Positions 1 to 9,500 of a stretch of DNA of 64,000 bases are shown here, piece after piece (the first letter of the stretch is position 1; every line of letters starts with the position of its first letter). Source of the DNA: Acidobacteriota bacterium (GTDB lineage Bacteria > Acidobacteriota > Terriglobia > Acidiferrales > UBA7541); assembly GCA_013289585.1 (NCBI GenBank), contig JABCZR010000014.1, positions 80,942 through 144,941 of the forward strand. The letters are read 5' to 3'. A program made the position numbers and the translations under genes. The notes beneath the pieces are model-generated. The model searched no databases and had not been told where the DNA came from. It saw only the letters and a list, made by a program, of their open reading frames with translations.

Positions 1-192
1 GTAAAGATGGGCGACATCCTGCAAATCAGCCGAGTGGTACGAACGGTGAAAGACCCGGCGACGGGCAAAGTGATCAAGTCGATCACCAACAAAATCGGAG
101 ATGCAAAGGTTACGGAGGTGGATGAAAACTCCGCGACGGTCATTTTAGGTGAAGGCGGCCCGGCGAAGGTGGGAGACGCCGTTTCGAATTAG
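1..192 (+). CDS. C-terminal end of a CsgG/FlgT-like secreted protein (5' end outside window)
   Basis: The reading frame is open from the first base and ends at a TAA-type stop at 190-192, so only the last 63 residues or so are visible. The visible part carries the small beta-rich pattern GDILQISRVVR ... VKDPATGKVI ... IGDAKVTEVDENSATV ... KVGDAV. I associate this pattern with the C-terminal domain of CsgG/FlgT-type envelope proteins, which report on lipoprotein export or assembly. No signal peptide or catalytic site can be judged from this fragment. It lies directly upstream of a Ser/Thr kinase on the same strand with about 107 bases between them, so the two may be co-transcribed. The family call is an inference from a short tail. 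Confidence 0.5.
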   Translation, partial: VKMGDILQISRVVRTVKDPATGKVIKSITNKIGDAKVTEVDENSATVILGEGGPAKVGDAVSN

Positions 193-298
193 CAGATCGA
201 TTGCGCCGCAGCGCGTAACTTGTGGAGACAATGACGAGCGAATCCGGTGGCGGGGCTTACCCTGGCGAGAAATGGAAGTGCGGCAGGAGGAGTTCGAA

Positions 299-1864
299 AT
301 GAGCGACGAAACGGAAATTACGCGAACAGGCGATTACGAAATCCTCGGCGTCCTCGGGGCCGGAGGGATGGGCAAGGTCTATAAGGTTCGAAACGTGATT
401 TCGGATCGTGTAGAAGCTATGAAAGTGCTGCTGCCGAATCTTGCCGGGCAGAAAGAGCTGGCGGATCGCTTCCTGCGCGAAATCAAAGTACTGGCAAGCC
501 TGAATCATCCGAATATTGCCGCGCTTCGAACGGCGCTGACCGTAGACAACCAGCTGGTGATGATCATGGAGTACGTGGAGGGGACCACACTGGCCGCGCA
601 CCTCGAAGGGAAAGCCATCTCATGGGGAGATTCGCTGAATTATATGGACCAAGTGTTGGCGGCGTTGAGCTACGCGCACAAACAGAATGTAATTCATCGG
701 GACATCAAACCTGCAAACATGATGCTGACGCCGAGCGGCGTGATCAAACTGATGGATTTCGGGATTGCGCGGTCGGGGAGCGAACTTGGGCTGACGGTGA
801 CAGGCACAACGCTGGGTTCATTAGCCTATATGTCGCCGGAGCAGGTGAAATGCGAGCCCATTGACGCGCGTTCGGATTTGTATTCGGTGGGGATTTCGCT
901 CTACGAAATGGTGACGGGGCAGAAGCCGTTCAAGGGCGACAGCAATTTCGCCATCATGCAAGCGCAACTGCAACAGATACCGAGGCCGCCGGTAGAACTC
1001 AGCGCGGATTTGCCACCAGCGCTGAACCAGATCATTCTGATGGCCATGTCGAAAGACCCAGGACAGCGATTCCAATCGGCGGATGCGTTTCGAAATGCTC
1101 TCAAGAGCGTTGCCGCGACGCTGGGAACACAAGGAGCTACCGTGCCACTGGCGGCGAAGGCGACGCCGCGTTCCGGCACGGTGGCTGCCGCTGCGCCCAC
1201 GATGCAGATGCCTCCACCACAGACAAATGCAGGAGGACACCGGGGCCTGTACATCACGCTCGGGGCGGTCATCGTACTTGTGGTTCTGGTGGCGGCAGGA
1301 TTTTCGGCGCCGCGGTGGTTCAAAACGCGCGCGAATGGTGGGACGACTTCGCAAATGCAGCAATCGACACCAGCGCAGCCGGTTGCGACCGCACCGGAGA
1401 GTGGGGCAGGGTCCAATGATGCGGGGGCAACTAGTCCGCAAGTGACACCTCCGCCAGAGCAGCCAGCCGCACCGAATGCTGCAACGGCGGCGACAACTGC
1501 AGCGAGTGGTGGGGAGAAGAAGAACAAGAATTCACAAGCCGCCGGCGGCCAGCAAGGGGAAAGCCAGACGGCTGCGCAGCCGCCGCGACCTGACCCGGCT
1601 CAACTCGCGGAGTTGGACCATGAGATGGATCAGATTAGTTCGCGCGAAGCGGCGGCCAATGCGAGTCTCGACAGTTTCCAGCGTTCCCAAAGTTCCCAGG
1701 GCCTAGGACTTCGCGGAGACATTGTTTCGGCACAGCAGCGCATGCAGATGTATTCGGCCAAGGCGCAAGCGGCGCTGCAGGCGCAGGACATCGAGAATAC
1801 GAAGAAATACCTCGCACTCATGGAAACGGAACTCGGTAAGATCGAGAAATTTCTGGGGAACTGA
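299..1864 (+). CDS. Membrane-anchored eukaryote-like Ser/Thr protein kinase (PknB type)
   Basis: The start at 299 is chosen because a strong AGGAGG-like site lies just upstream; an in-frame extension to 149 has no such site and no homology-like sequence. The 521-residue product has a kinase domain over about residues 10-275. Visible motifs are the glycine loop GAGGMGKVY, the ATP lysine in AMKVLL, the catalytic loop HRDIKPANMM, the DFG motif in DFGIARSG and an APE-like MSPEQ. A Pro/Ala-rich juxtamembrane stretch is followed by one hydrophobic segment near residues 317-340. The outer part is a Pro/Ala/Gln/Thr-rich linker and a C-terminal helical region of about 90 residues. There are no PASTA repeats. 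The kinase should phosphorylate cytoplasmic targets in response to an envelope signal. The upstream CsgG/FlgT-like gene and the PilZ genes that follow suggest a role in envelope or surface control, but the substrate is unknown. Confidence 0.9.
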   Translation: MSDETEITRTGDYEILGVLGAGGMGKVYKVRNVISDRVEAMKVLLPNLAGQKELADRFLREIKVLASLNHPNIAALRTALTVDNQLVMIMEYVEGTTLAAHLEGKAISWGDSLNYMDQVLAALSYAHKQNVIHRDIKPANMMLTPSGVIKLMDFGIARSGSELGLTVTGTTLGSLAYMSPEQVKCEPIDARSDLYSVGISLYEMVTGQKPFKGDSNFAIMQAQLQQIPRPPVELSADLPPALNQIILMAMSKDPGQRFQSADAFRNALKSVAATLGTQGATVPLAAKATPRSGTVAAAAPTMQMPPPQTNAGGHRGLYITLGAVIVLVVLVAAGFSAPRWFKTRANGGTTSQMQQSTPAQPVATAPESGAGSNDAGATSPQVTPPPEQPAAPNAATAATTAASGGEKKNKNSQAAGGQQGESQTAAQPPRPDPAQLAELDHEMDQISSREAAANASLDSFQRSQSSQGLGLRGDIVSAQQRMQMYSAKAQAALQAQDIENTKKYLALMETELGKIEKFLGN

Positions 1865-1874
1865 GCGGGCTGGC

Positions 1875-2720
1875 TCAGGAGTCGAGGGGCGGCTTAATGT
1901 AAGCGGCGCCGTGGCGATAAAGGCCGGCGGTGGGAATCGCCTGAGAGAACACGATTCGAATAGGGACGAAGATGGCGCCGCTGCCGGGAGTGAAGGGGAC
2001 GGCGACTTCCACGCGCGAGCCTTCCGCGTATTGATTGCGACTGCGGAAACTGACTCCGCCTTTGGACAAATCCTCGCAGACGACGATTTCCTCTTGAAAA
2101 CCGCGGCGGCGGATGCAAGCCAGCACGCGCGCTTTGACGCGAGTGCGGTTGCGTCGCGGAATGACGCGATCCTCGACGGAGGGCTGGCCAGAGCCGTTCT
2201 GCATGGGGCGAAGTTCGGATTGAGATTCGATCCAGATGGACGGTGAATCGCAATGCCTGCAAACGCGAGCGATGCACTTGCGGATCTCGAACGATTTGAG
2301 TTCCAGTTCGTTCAGATAAGCGACTTCGCGGCGCTGGCAGAAGCTACATTCCATGAGCAGGCGCGCCAACGCCTCTTCGGCCTTGTGGGGAGCAGGGAAG
2401 TCGATGTCCCAGAAATCCGAGCGAATATCGAGGATGTGGATGGCGTAGAGGAAGCCGTTGGGTTCCTGGTCAATTTCCGCAACGACGCGCGCGCGTGTGG
2501 ACTTCCAATCGTCGCCTTCCAGCTGACGCCGCAGGTGCAACTCTTGGCCGGTGGCGAGTTTGTCGGTGATGCGGAGTACGCCGCCATTGCGGCTCACAAG
2601 AAGAGTTTCTGCGGTCTGTTTGACGGCAGTGCCCATGTCGGTGACCCACGATGCCTCGACGGGCATGCAGAAGCTCACACGGTCACTTTGGCGAAGGCCA
2701 TCCGATAGAATTATGGTCAT
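1875..2720 (-). CDS. Double PilZ-domain protein with a cysteine-rich insert
   Basis: The start is placed at the ATG at 2720, preceded by AAAGAGAG; the longer frame from 2819 adds 33 unlikely residues. The product has about 281 residues. The N-terminal part has an RQSDR motif (RxxxR) and a weak SRNGG turn. The C-terminal part has RNRTR and DLSKGG, which match the paired RxxxR and DxSxxG motifs with which PilZ domains bind cyclic di-GMP. Between them is a segment with CSFC and, about 25 residues later, CIARVCRHC, spaced like a zinc ribbon. The N-terminal PilZ copy looks degenerate because the Asp is missing. A c-di-GMP effector or adaptor is likely; the partner is unknown. The gene converges with the kinase gene, with only 10 bases between the two stops. 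Confidence 0.75.
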   Translation of the reverse strand: MTIILSDGLRQSDRVSFCMPVEASWVTDMGTAVKQTAETLLVSRNGGVLRITDKLATGQELHLRRQLEGDDWKSTRARVVAEIDQEPNGFLYAIHILDIRSDFWDIDFPAPHKAEEALARLLMECSFCQRREVAYLNELELKSFEIRKCIARVCRHCDSPSIWIESQSELRPMQNGSGQPSVEDRVIPRRNRTRVKARVLACIRRRGFQEEIVVCEDLSKGGVSFRSRNQYAEGSRVEVAVPFTPGSGAIFVPIRIVFSQAIPTAGLYRHGAAYIKPPLDS

Positions 2721-2978
2721 AACTCTCTTTGCTAAAGCTTGAATTTGAGAGTAGCACGCAAATTCGGCGTAGAATGAGCCGCAATCAGGGGGTTTGTCGT
2801 TCCAAGTAATAGCGCACACGGACCAAAGCTGGGGCCTCTAACCATGGCTTAGCTGTTGCCTCTTTCGCAGTTGGTGTTCCTTGAAAGCGCCCCAGGAGGG
2901 GAGTTTTCGGGCAAACTATCTGGAGTGGGGCTATCCTTCCGAGGGTCATTCGCCGAATGACGCGCGGCCCAAACGACT

Positions 2979-3356
2979 GTGAGCAACGTAATTTCCATGG
3001 ACGATCGAACGTCAAAAGGCGGGTCACGCGAGCTTTCCGTCCGTGACCGGCGCTACTCGATTCGCTACCCGTTTGCCGCGGACGTAGAACTGCTGGACCT
3101 GGAGTCCGGGACGAAAACGACGGGCGTAACCTCCGATATTTCCATGGGCGGGGTATTCGTCTGCACCAGCCGGCCGATGGCGCTGAACAGCCGGGCACGG
3201 GTCACGCTTACGCGGAAAGATCAGAAGGTGGAAGCGTTTGCCATCGTCCGAATTGTGAAGCCCCGAATCGGCATGGGCGTGGAATTCATTGATGTCGAGC
3301 CGCCTTATGATGGTGTGCTGGCGCGCTGGGTGGAAGTCCTCCGCAAATCCCGCTGA
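2979..3356 (+). CDS. Single-domain PilZ protein (c-di-GMP receptor)
   Basis: This 125-residue protein is almost entirely one PilZ domain. It shows the RxxxR motif in RRYSIRY and the DxSxxG motif in DISMGGVFV, followed by the strands VTLTRKDQ and GMGVEFIDV typical of the fold. It should bind cyclic di-GMP and act as a small adaptor in the cytoplasm. The start is GTG at 2979; an ATG at 2997 would remove six residues and leave the domain intact, so the start is uncertain. It is divergent from the double PilZ gene with about 258 bases between them, and convergent with the creatininase-family gene that follows. Two unrelated PilZ genes side by side suggest a local c-di-GMP output. Confidence 0.8.
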   Translation: MSNVISMDDRTSKGGSRELSVRDRRYSIRYPFAADVELLDLESGTKTTGVTSDISMGGVFVCTSRPMALNSRARVTLTRKDQKVEAFAIVRIVKPRIGMGVEFIDVEPPYDGVLARWVEVLRKSR

Positions 3357-3389
3357 ACAAACCTAGATTAAGAAGCTCCAAGAAAATCG

Positions 3390-4265
3390 TCAGGGCCGCG
3401 TGTCGAGCGGATGCCTGCTCTTCTCGTAAAATTCGTTCTGGATTTTAAGGCTGGCATCGTCGGCTTTAGCGGCGCGAATGGCTTCGACGGTGAGTTCAAT
3501 CCAATTCTTCATGTTCCACTCGCCGAGTTCCCTCCGAGCGACAGACCCGTCGCCCGAATAGTGATTGGGGAAGCGGGCGTACCACCAGATTCCGGTGTAA
3601 ACCGTTTCGGGCAAATTCACGCGCTTTTCGTCGGCGCCGGATTCGCTGGAGGCGCGGTCGAGGTGTACGAGGTCGGGACGAGAGACCATGGTATTGGCGG
3701 TTTCGTTTTCGCCGGCATGGTAATCGATGCCGGTGGACTTTTTCGCGGGGCCGCCGGGTCGGCTCCTTTCGCCGTCAAGGACATAGACCACGTAATCGTG
3801 GGGATTATCCATTTGCGACTGGGCGAAGAGGGGAAGCAGGTGTTCGTTGCCGCCGTGGCCATTGACGATGACGATTTTCTTGCAGCCGTTGCGCGCCATT
3901 TCGTCGGTGGTTTCCTGAAGAAGCTTCAACTGAATATCGAGGCTGTAGGCGACGGTGCCTGGTTCATGCTTGGCTTCGAAAATCTGGCCGAAATAATATT
4001 CGGGAAAGACGACGGCGTATTCCTGCTGCACGGCTTGCAGCGAGGCGTAGCGGACGTTTAGGAGATCGGTTCCGAGCGGCAAATGGGGTCCGTGCTTTTC
4101 AAGGATGCCAAAGGGGAGAAGGCAGGTTCCTTTGGATTGTTGAATCGCCTGGCGGAAGTCGGCGGCGGTCAGCTCTTCCCACCTGGCGGAGAGTTTGGAT
4201 TGCGCACGAGCTGAAGCAGCGAAGAGGGAAATCATCAACAGAGCGGATAAGGCGACGCATTTCAT
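3390..4265 (-). CDS. Exported creatininase-family amidohydrolase
   Basis: The 291-residue product starts with a clear signal peptide (hydrophobic core followed by ASARAQ), so it is exported. It carries the family metal-site motifs EKHGPHLPLGTD near residue 57, NGHGGNE near residue 137 and HAGENET near residue 184. These supply the Glu, His and Asp ligands of the two-metal centre. Creatininase-family enzymes hydrolyse cyclic or linear amides, for example creatinine or N-formyl compounds in riboflavin or F420 degradation; the substrate here cannot be told from sequence. A strong AGGAGGAG site precedes the ATG. It lies 77 bases downstream of the VWFA gene on the same strand and may be the last gene of that operon. 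A second, different member of the family is at 20030. Confidence 0.85.
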   Translation of the reverse strand: MKCVALSALLMISLFAASARAQSKLSARWEELTAADFRQAIQQSKGTCLLPFGILEKHGPHLPLGTDLLNVRYASLQAVQQEYAVVFPEYYFGQIFEAKHEPGTVAYSLDIQLKLLQETTDEMARNGCKKIVIVNGHGGNEHLLPLFAQSQMDNPHDYVVYVLDGERSRPGGPAKKSTGIDYHAGENETANTMVSRPDLVHLDRASSESGADEKRVNLPETVYTGIWWYARFPNHYSGDGSVARRELGEWNMKNWIELTVEAIRAAKADDASLKIQNEFYEKSRHPLDTRP

Positions 4266-4342
4266 GGAGACTCCTCCTGGATGCCCCGCATTTTAATCGT
4301 AACGGTGCCTTTTGGCGCTATTAAATCGATTTGAAGAAGGAA

Positions 4343-6577
4343 CTAGAGAGGGAAGGAGCCGAACGCTTGCGTGCCGATCGCTGCTGGGTTTTCCTCTCGA
4401 TTCAGCAGAGCCGTAGGGGTTGGAGTAGGTTCGCGGATGAAAATATGAAAACGCGGGAAGGAAAAACTTCCCGCTACGTCGTCGATGACGTTGACCTGGC
4501 AGATGTAGAGTCCGGGCTTCAGCGATTGGAGCGGCAATTCGATCTGGAAAACGATGGCTTTACGGTCCGGGGCAGTGACTTCGGTGGCCACCACAGGCTT
4601 GGATTCGTAGATTTTCACGCCGTTCTGCAGGAATTCGATGCTGGTGAGAACGCGGACACTGTCGCGTGGCGCTTTGATTGCTGGCGCATCTTTTGGTGCG
4701 CCTTGCGGAGCGGAGGCGGCTGCGGGCGCGGGGGCGGGATTCTTTCCCTTCGTCGCGTCGTAGACTTCGTATTGTAAATAGAGATGCTGGTCGGGTGTGA
4801 AGACGTGCGTAATGTTAGGAACGAGCTCCATCTGGTCGCGGACGAGAGGGTTCGCGCTGCCCTTTTTGTTCGTCGCAGGTGAACGAAGGCTACTCAACAC
4901 CACGGAGCTCATTTTTAGCGGCGTTTTGCGCAAGTCGGGAATCTGGACATCCGTTTCAAAAGAGCCGATGCGGCCGGTCTGGTTTTCGCGCACGACAAAT
5001 TTCAGATGGTAGCTGCCAGGAGCGAGGACGAAGCCAGTATTGTACTGGACGTTTTTGCGGCGGACCTGCTTAGTGCTATCGACCGCAAGCTTCACGGTGT
5101 CACGCAACTGCCCGACGCGCACTTTCCCGCCTTCGCGAACTTCGCCGATGATGTCGATGGTCGCGTTATCTTTGTCTTTTTCGGTTACAAAAGGAATTTG
5201 TGAGCCGGGGATGACCAACGAGACTGCGAGATAGTAATGAGAGTCATCCTGACGGAAAAACGCGGAGCCCGCGTAGAGAGGAACGTCAACGCGGGGCAAT
5301 TGAGTCGCGAGTTCGTCTTCCAACTGTTGCTCGCGATCGGCGCGATTCAGATGTTCGAAATCCCGGCCAGCGTAATAGCCGGCTCGGAAATCGAGTTTAA
5401 GGTCGGGGCGGTTGACCACCACTTTCAAGCGGCGAAATTTCCCATCCTTCAGAGGGTTGTTGCTGGTGAAGCCTAGAACGTAATAAACGGAGCTATCCTT
5501 CTGAACTTGAGAAAAGACCCCGCTGAAATCGTTCGAATCGAAGAAGGCCTTGCCGCCGGTGTCCGAAGAAAGCGTAGAGAGGGTATCCTGCGAAGCGGCA
5601 TTGGCGTTCAAATCGTTGAGCACGGATGCGCCGGAATAGGCTGACTGGCCGTGCAAGCTGGCCGATTGCGCTTCTCCGCCGGGAGGGAACGCCTGTAGGC
5701 CGCGAATATCGAGAGAATAGATGGAGACATTGGCTTTGACGGCGGCAGCCGTTGTGGCGCGTAGGGCGGATTGATTGTCCACTCCCGATTGGGTAATCCC
5801 GTTGCTGAAGTAGACGAGACTCTTCTTTTGTGGAAGCTTGCCGAGAGCTTGCATAAGCGATTGCAGCGCGAGGAGCTTGCGATCGGCGCTGAAGGTGTTG
5901 AAGTCGGTATCGTCAGGAGTGAACGAGCCGCCCGTTTCCGCCGCTCCTTCGGAACTCCCCGTGGCGCCATTCTCGAAGCCCTGGCCCGCGCCAGAAGTGT
6001 AGGCGGACAAAGCGGCGAGGAGCTTGGCTTTGTCATCGGTGAAATCCAGATCCACGCGCATATTGGTGGCCAGCGACACCAGGGCGATCAAATCCGCAGG
6101 CTGGATTTTGGTCTGGATGAATTTCTTCGCGGCGTCCACGGAGCGGTCAATCTGTTCGGGATCCATGGCCGAAAAATCAAAAAAGAGCAGGATGAGGCGG
6201 CGGTCGCGGGCATCGAGCGAAGGTGGAGCTTTCTTGGCGGAGCGAAGGAGAGATCCGTCCGCGGCAACGCCGGAGACGGTGCCTTCGGCACCGCCTGCGG
6301 CGGCCATCTCGTCTACATTTTCAAAATCAAAAGTGGAAATATTTTGCTTTTTTCCATCTTCGAGAAGGGTAAAGTCCTCTTTTTTCAGATCGCGGACGAG
6401 GTTGCCCTTTTTATCTCGCGCTACAACATTCACCAACACGAGTTCAGTAGTGACTTCAATCCGGGCCGGGCTCACGGTGGGCTGGCCGGACTGCTGAGCG
6501 AGGGCGAGCGCCGCTAGCTGCAAGACAAGCGCAGTAGCGGTGAAGAGCGAAACGATTTGTTCCTTAAGCCGCATCAT
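4343..6577 (-). CDS. Secreted VWFA-related protein of the acidobacterial type
   Basis: The 744-residue product has a signal peptide ending near ALALAQQ. The stretch VTTELVLVNVVARDKKGN ... DLKKEDFTLLEDGKKQ is the hallmark N-terminal strand region of the VWFA-related family that is abundant in Acidobacteriota. The von Willebrand A fold follows over about residues 130-380. Its metal site is degenerate: FFDFSAMD has Asp and the first Ser of the usual DxSxS but Met instead of the last Ser. The C-terminal half is beta-rich and probably a second domain. It is presumably periplasmic or surface-bound and involved in protein binding; no enzyme function is indicated. It begins 9 bases after the TonB receptor gene and is very likely co-transcribed with it. 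Confidence 0.88.
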   Translation of the reverse strand: MMRLKEQIVSLFTATALVLQLAALALAQQSGQPTVSPARIEVTTELVLVNVVARDKKGNLVRDLKKEDFTLLEDGKKQNISTFDFENVDEMAAAGGAEGTVSGVAADGSLLRSAKKAPPSLDARDRRLILLFFDFSAMDPEQIDRSVDAAKKFIQTKIQPADLIALVSLATNMRVDLDFTDDKAKLLAALSAYTSGAGQGFENGATGSSEGAAETGGSFTPDDTDFNTFSADRKLLALQSLMQALGKLPQKKSLVYFSNGITQSGVDNQSALRATTAAAVKANVSIYSLDIRGLQAFPPGGEAQSASLHGQSAYSGASVLNDLNANAASQDTLSTLSSDTGGKAFFDSNDFSGVFSQVQKDSSVYYVLGFTSNNPLKDGKFRRLKVVVNRPDLKLDFRAGYYAGRDFEHLNRADREQQLEDELATQLPRVDVPLYAGSAFFRQDDSHYYLAVSLVIPGSQIPFVTEKDKDNATIDIIGEVREGGKVRVGQLRDTVKLAVDSTKQVRRKNVQYNTGFVLAPGSYHLKFVVRENQTGRIGSFETDVQIPDLRKTPLKMSSVVLSSLRSPATNKKGSANPLVRDQMELVPNITHVFTPDQHLYLQYEVYDATKGKNPAPAPAAASAPQGAPKDAPAIKAPRDSVRVLTSIEFLQNGVKIYESKPVVATEVTAPDRKAIVFQIELPLQSLKPGLYICQVNVIDDVAGSFSFPRFHIFIREPTPTPTALLNREENPAAIGTQAFGSFPL

Positions 6578-6586
6578 CTTCTTTCT

Positions 6587-9500
6587 CTAGAATCGGAAGC
6601 GCGCTTGCATCGTGACGCGCCGCATGCTGCCCGCCGCAGTAATTTCGCCAAATGTCGAAGAGTTCACCACCGTGTTGATGGAGGTGAAGTGCACGTTGTT
6701 AAAAACATTGTTGGCGGTGAGGCGCAGATCGAGCGTGCGAGATTCCTTGATGGCGATCGTCCTGTTGATGGTCATGTCGAAGGTGACCTGGCCCGGCCCC
6801 TCGATAATATTTCGTCCTGCGTCGCCGTATTGTGTGGGACTTCCGGGGGGGCAGTTCACGTTGGGATTGCAAAATGCGGCGGTATTGAACCATTCGCGGG
6901 TGCTCGGGTCGCTCACGGCGATTGGCTGGCCGCCGATGAGGTTTGCGCGTAGAGAGCCGCTGACGCCGCGGCTGATGTCCACGCCGCCGCCGAGGACGCG
7001 CGGCGTAAAGTAGATTCCCGAAGCGATGGTAAAGTCGCCGCTCCACTGCCAGCCGCCCAGGATGTGACTCGCTGCGCCTTTTTGCGCGAAGCGGCGGTTT
7101 TCTCCGAACGGCAAATCATAAATCCAGTTACCGGTAAATCTTTGCGTCTGATCGAAGCTGGAGAGGCCGCGGTCATTGGAAATGTCAAAAGGGTTCTGCG
7201 CGACGACGACGGCGCCTCCGCCGATGGAGGCGGCATCGTCGAGCGATTTGGAAAACACATATTGCGCGCCGAGGCCGAGGCCTTTGGCCATACGCTTACG
7301 CACGCGAACCGAAGCGGCATTCAGACTGGAATTTCCCTCGGATGATTCGTAAATGAAGGGTTGATTGCCGGTGGGAACCAGCGCGCGCTCGGTATCGAGG
7401 CGGGTTCCTTTTGCTCCGTTATAGCCGACGTTCAACATGATGCCATGGGGAAACTCGCGCTGGATATCGAGATTCCAGACTTGAACGTAGCCGAGACGAT
7501 AGTTGGGATCGATGGCAAAGTTGTTGGTCACCGTGCTCGCAGCGGCGGCAGGGAAGCCGTTCGCGAGGGTAAGCGGGCTGCCGCCGACAAGTCCGCTTAC
7601 GTTTGTGGCATTCGTGGTTGCTTCCGCGAAGGGCGGCTGAAAGGCAAAGTTTTGGATGACGATTCCGTACTGCGCGAGGTTGTAGTTGATTCCATATCCA
7701 GCCCTGACAACTGTTAGCTTCTGCGGCTTCCAGGCGATGCCGACGCGTGGCGCAAAATTGTTGCGGTCGGGCTTTACGAGAGACTGGATGGAAGAAAATA
7801 AAAACGGACCAGAGGCGGGAGGCACGGGGGCTCCTACGGGCACAACAGGCTGCGCGCTGGTGAAGCCGGGCGAGACATCAAGATTGCTGATGCGATCGCC
7901 AGCTTCGGTGTACGGGCCGTTGTACTCGTAGCGCAGGCCAAGATTGAAGGAGAGATTGGGGCGGAATCTCCAATCGTCCTGGACGAAGAAGTCGTAGGCG
8001 TTAGAGCGAAAGTTATAAGAGCTAGCCCCGAATTGCAGGGAAGTCTGCTGCGGGAAGCCGAGCAGGAAATCGGCAAAGTCGAGCCCCGTGTCCTTCAGCG
8101 GATTTCCGTTGGCGTCGTAGGCTGAAGTTGCGAACCCGGTGAAAACAAAACTACCCTCGGCATTTCGCGAAGCGTGAAAACTTTGAAGGATGCGCCGATA
8201 GTCGCCACCGAATCGTAAGTTGTGCTTTCCACGATTCCAGGAAACGGTGTCGGAGAGGGTGTAGGTCTGGTCGAGTTCACGGCGCGTCATGGGGTCGTTC
8301 AGACCACCAAAAGAGGTGAAGCTGATTCCCGGCAATCCCCAGTCAAAGGGGTCGTTCGAAATGCCGCCAATGCCTGCACCGCCCGGACCAGCTACATCTT
8401 GCACGTTCGAATAGAGGTTGGTCGTGGAGACGTGATTGTGGTTGTAGTTAAAACGCAGAATATTTGTGGCGCGGCCTTTGCCATAAGTCCAGCCAGCGGA
8501 GGCGTTCAGCCCTTGCGTGGACGTGCCCCCGTTCAGTGAAGGAAACGGATTGACGATGGAGCTCGAACTTCGCGACCAGTTCAGGCCAAAGTTAATGTTG
8601 TTCTGCGAACGACGCCGTCCACCCCCACCTCCACCGCCTCCACCACCGCCGAACGGGCCCGCGCCGGGAGGGCTAGCGGGGCCGAAATTGTGAATCAGGC
8701 GCACAATGGCGGTGTCGGAATTACTATCCCCCGTGGTGATGTAGTGGAAGTTTTGCCCCAAGGTATTGGGAGGAATGTTCGGCAGCGGGATGAACTTCAG
8801 AAGGTAAGCGGAAGAAGAGCTTATCAAAGTTGGATCGAGGACATTCGAAACGCCATTGAATTGATATGGCTGACCAGTTTGTGGATTGAAGAGTGCCACA
8901 GGCGTACCGTCATTGTAGGTCGCGCCACGAAAATCTCCGCCGCGCTCCGGTATGGTTGGCACGGTGGAGAATGCATCATAGGGAGTGCTACCGCGCGATC
9001 CGTTCCAGCCCAGGAAAAAGAACCACTTGTTGCCGCCATTGAAAATCTTCGGGATGTTCAGCGGCCCGCCAACGTTGGCGCCAAAGCGCAACTGGTTGTA
9101 ACTCTCTTTCGCAGAGGGGAGTCCCGAAAGGGAGAATGGCCGGGCATCCAAGCCGGAATTGTCGTCAGAGAAATAGAGCACGCCGTGTGGTTGATTGATA
9201 TTGAATCCGCGACCCATTCTGCCGATGGCGATGGTGCCGCCTCCCGGGCCGCCAAAACCCTGGCCGCCACCGAAACCTCCGCCGCCTTCTCTTTGCGCGC
9301 GTTCTCGAAATTCCTGGATGCGGTCTTGCAATTCCTCGGGGCTCCCACCACCGAAATCCTGGGTTCGCCCCTGCGTTCCGCTGATGCTCACGGATTCGGT
9401 AGGTCCCTCAGCTCCCGCGCCGTTCAGAGGGAGGCTGGAGAGATCGCTGCCTTGTCCGCCGCTCGCGGCACCCGCGCCTCCGAAGCCCGAGCTTCCGCCC

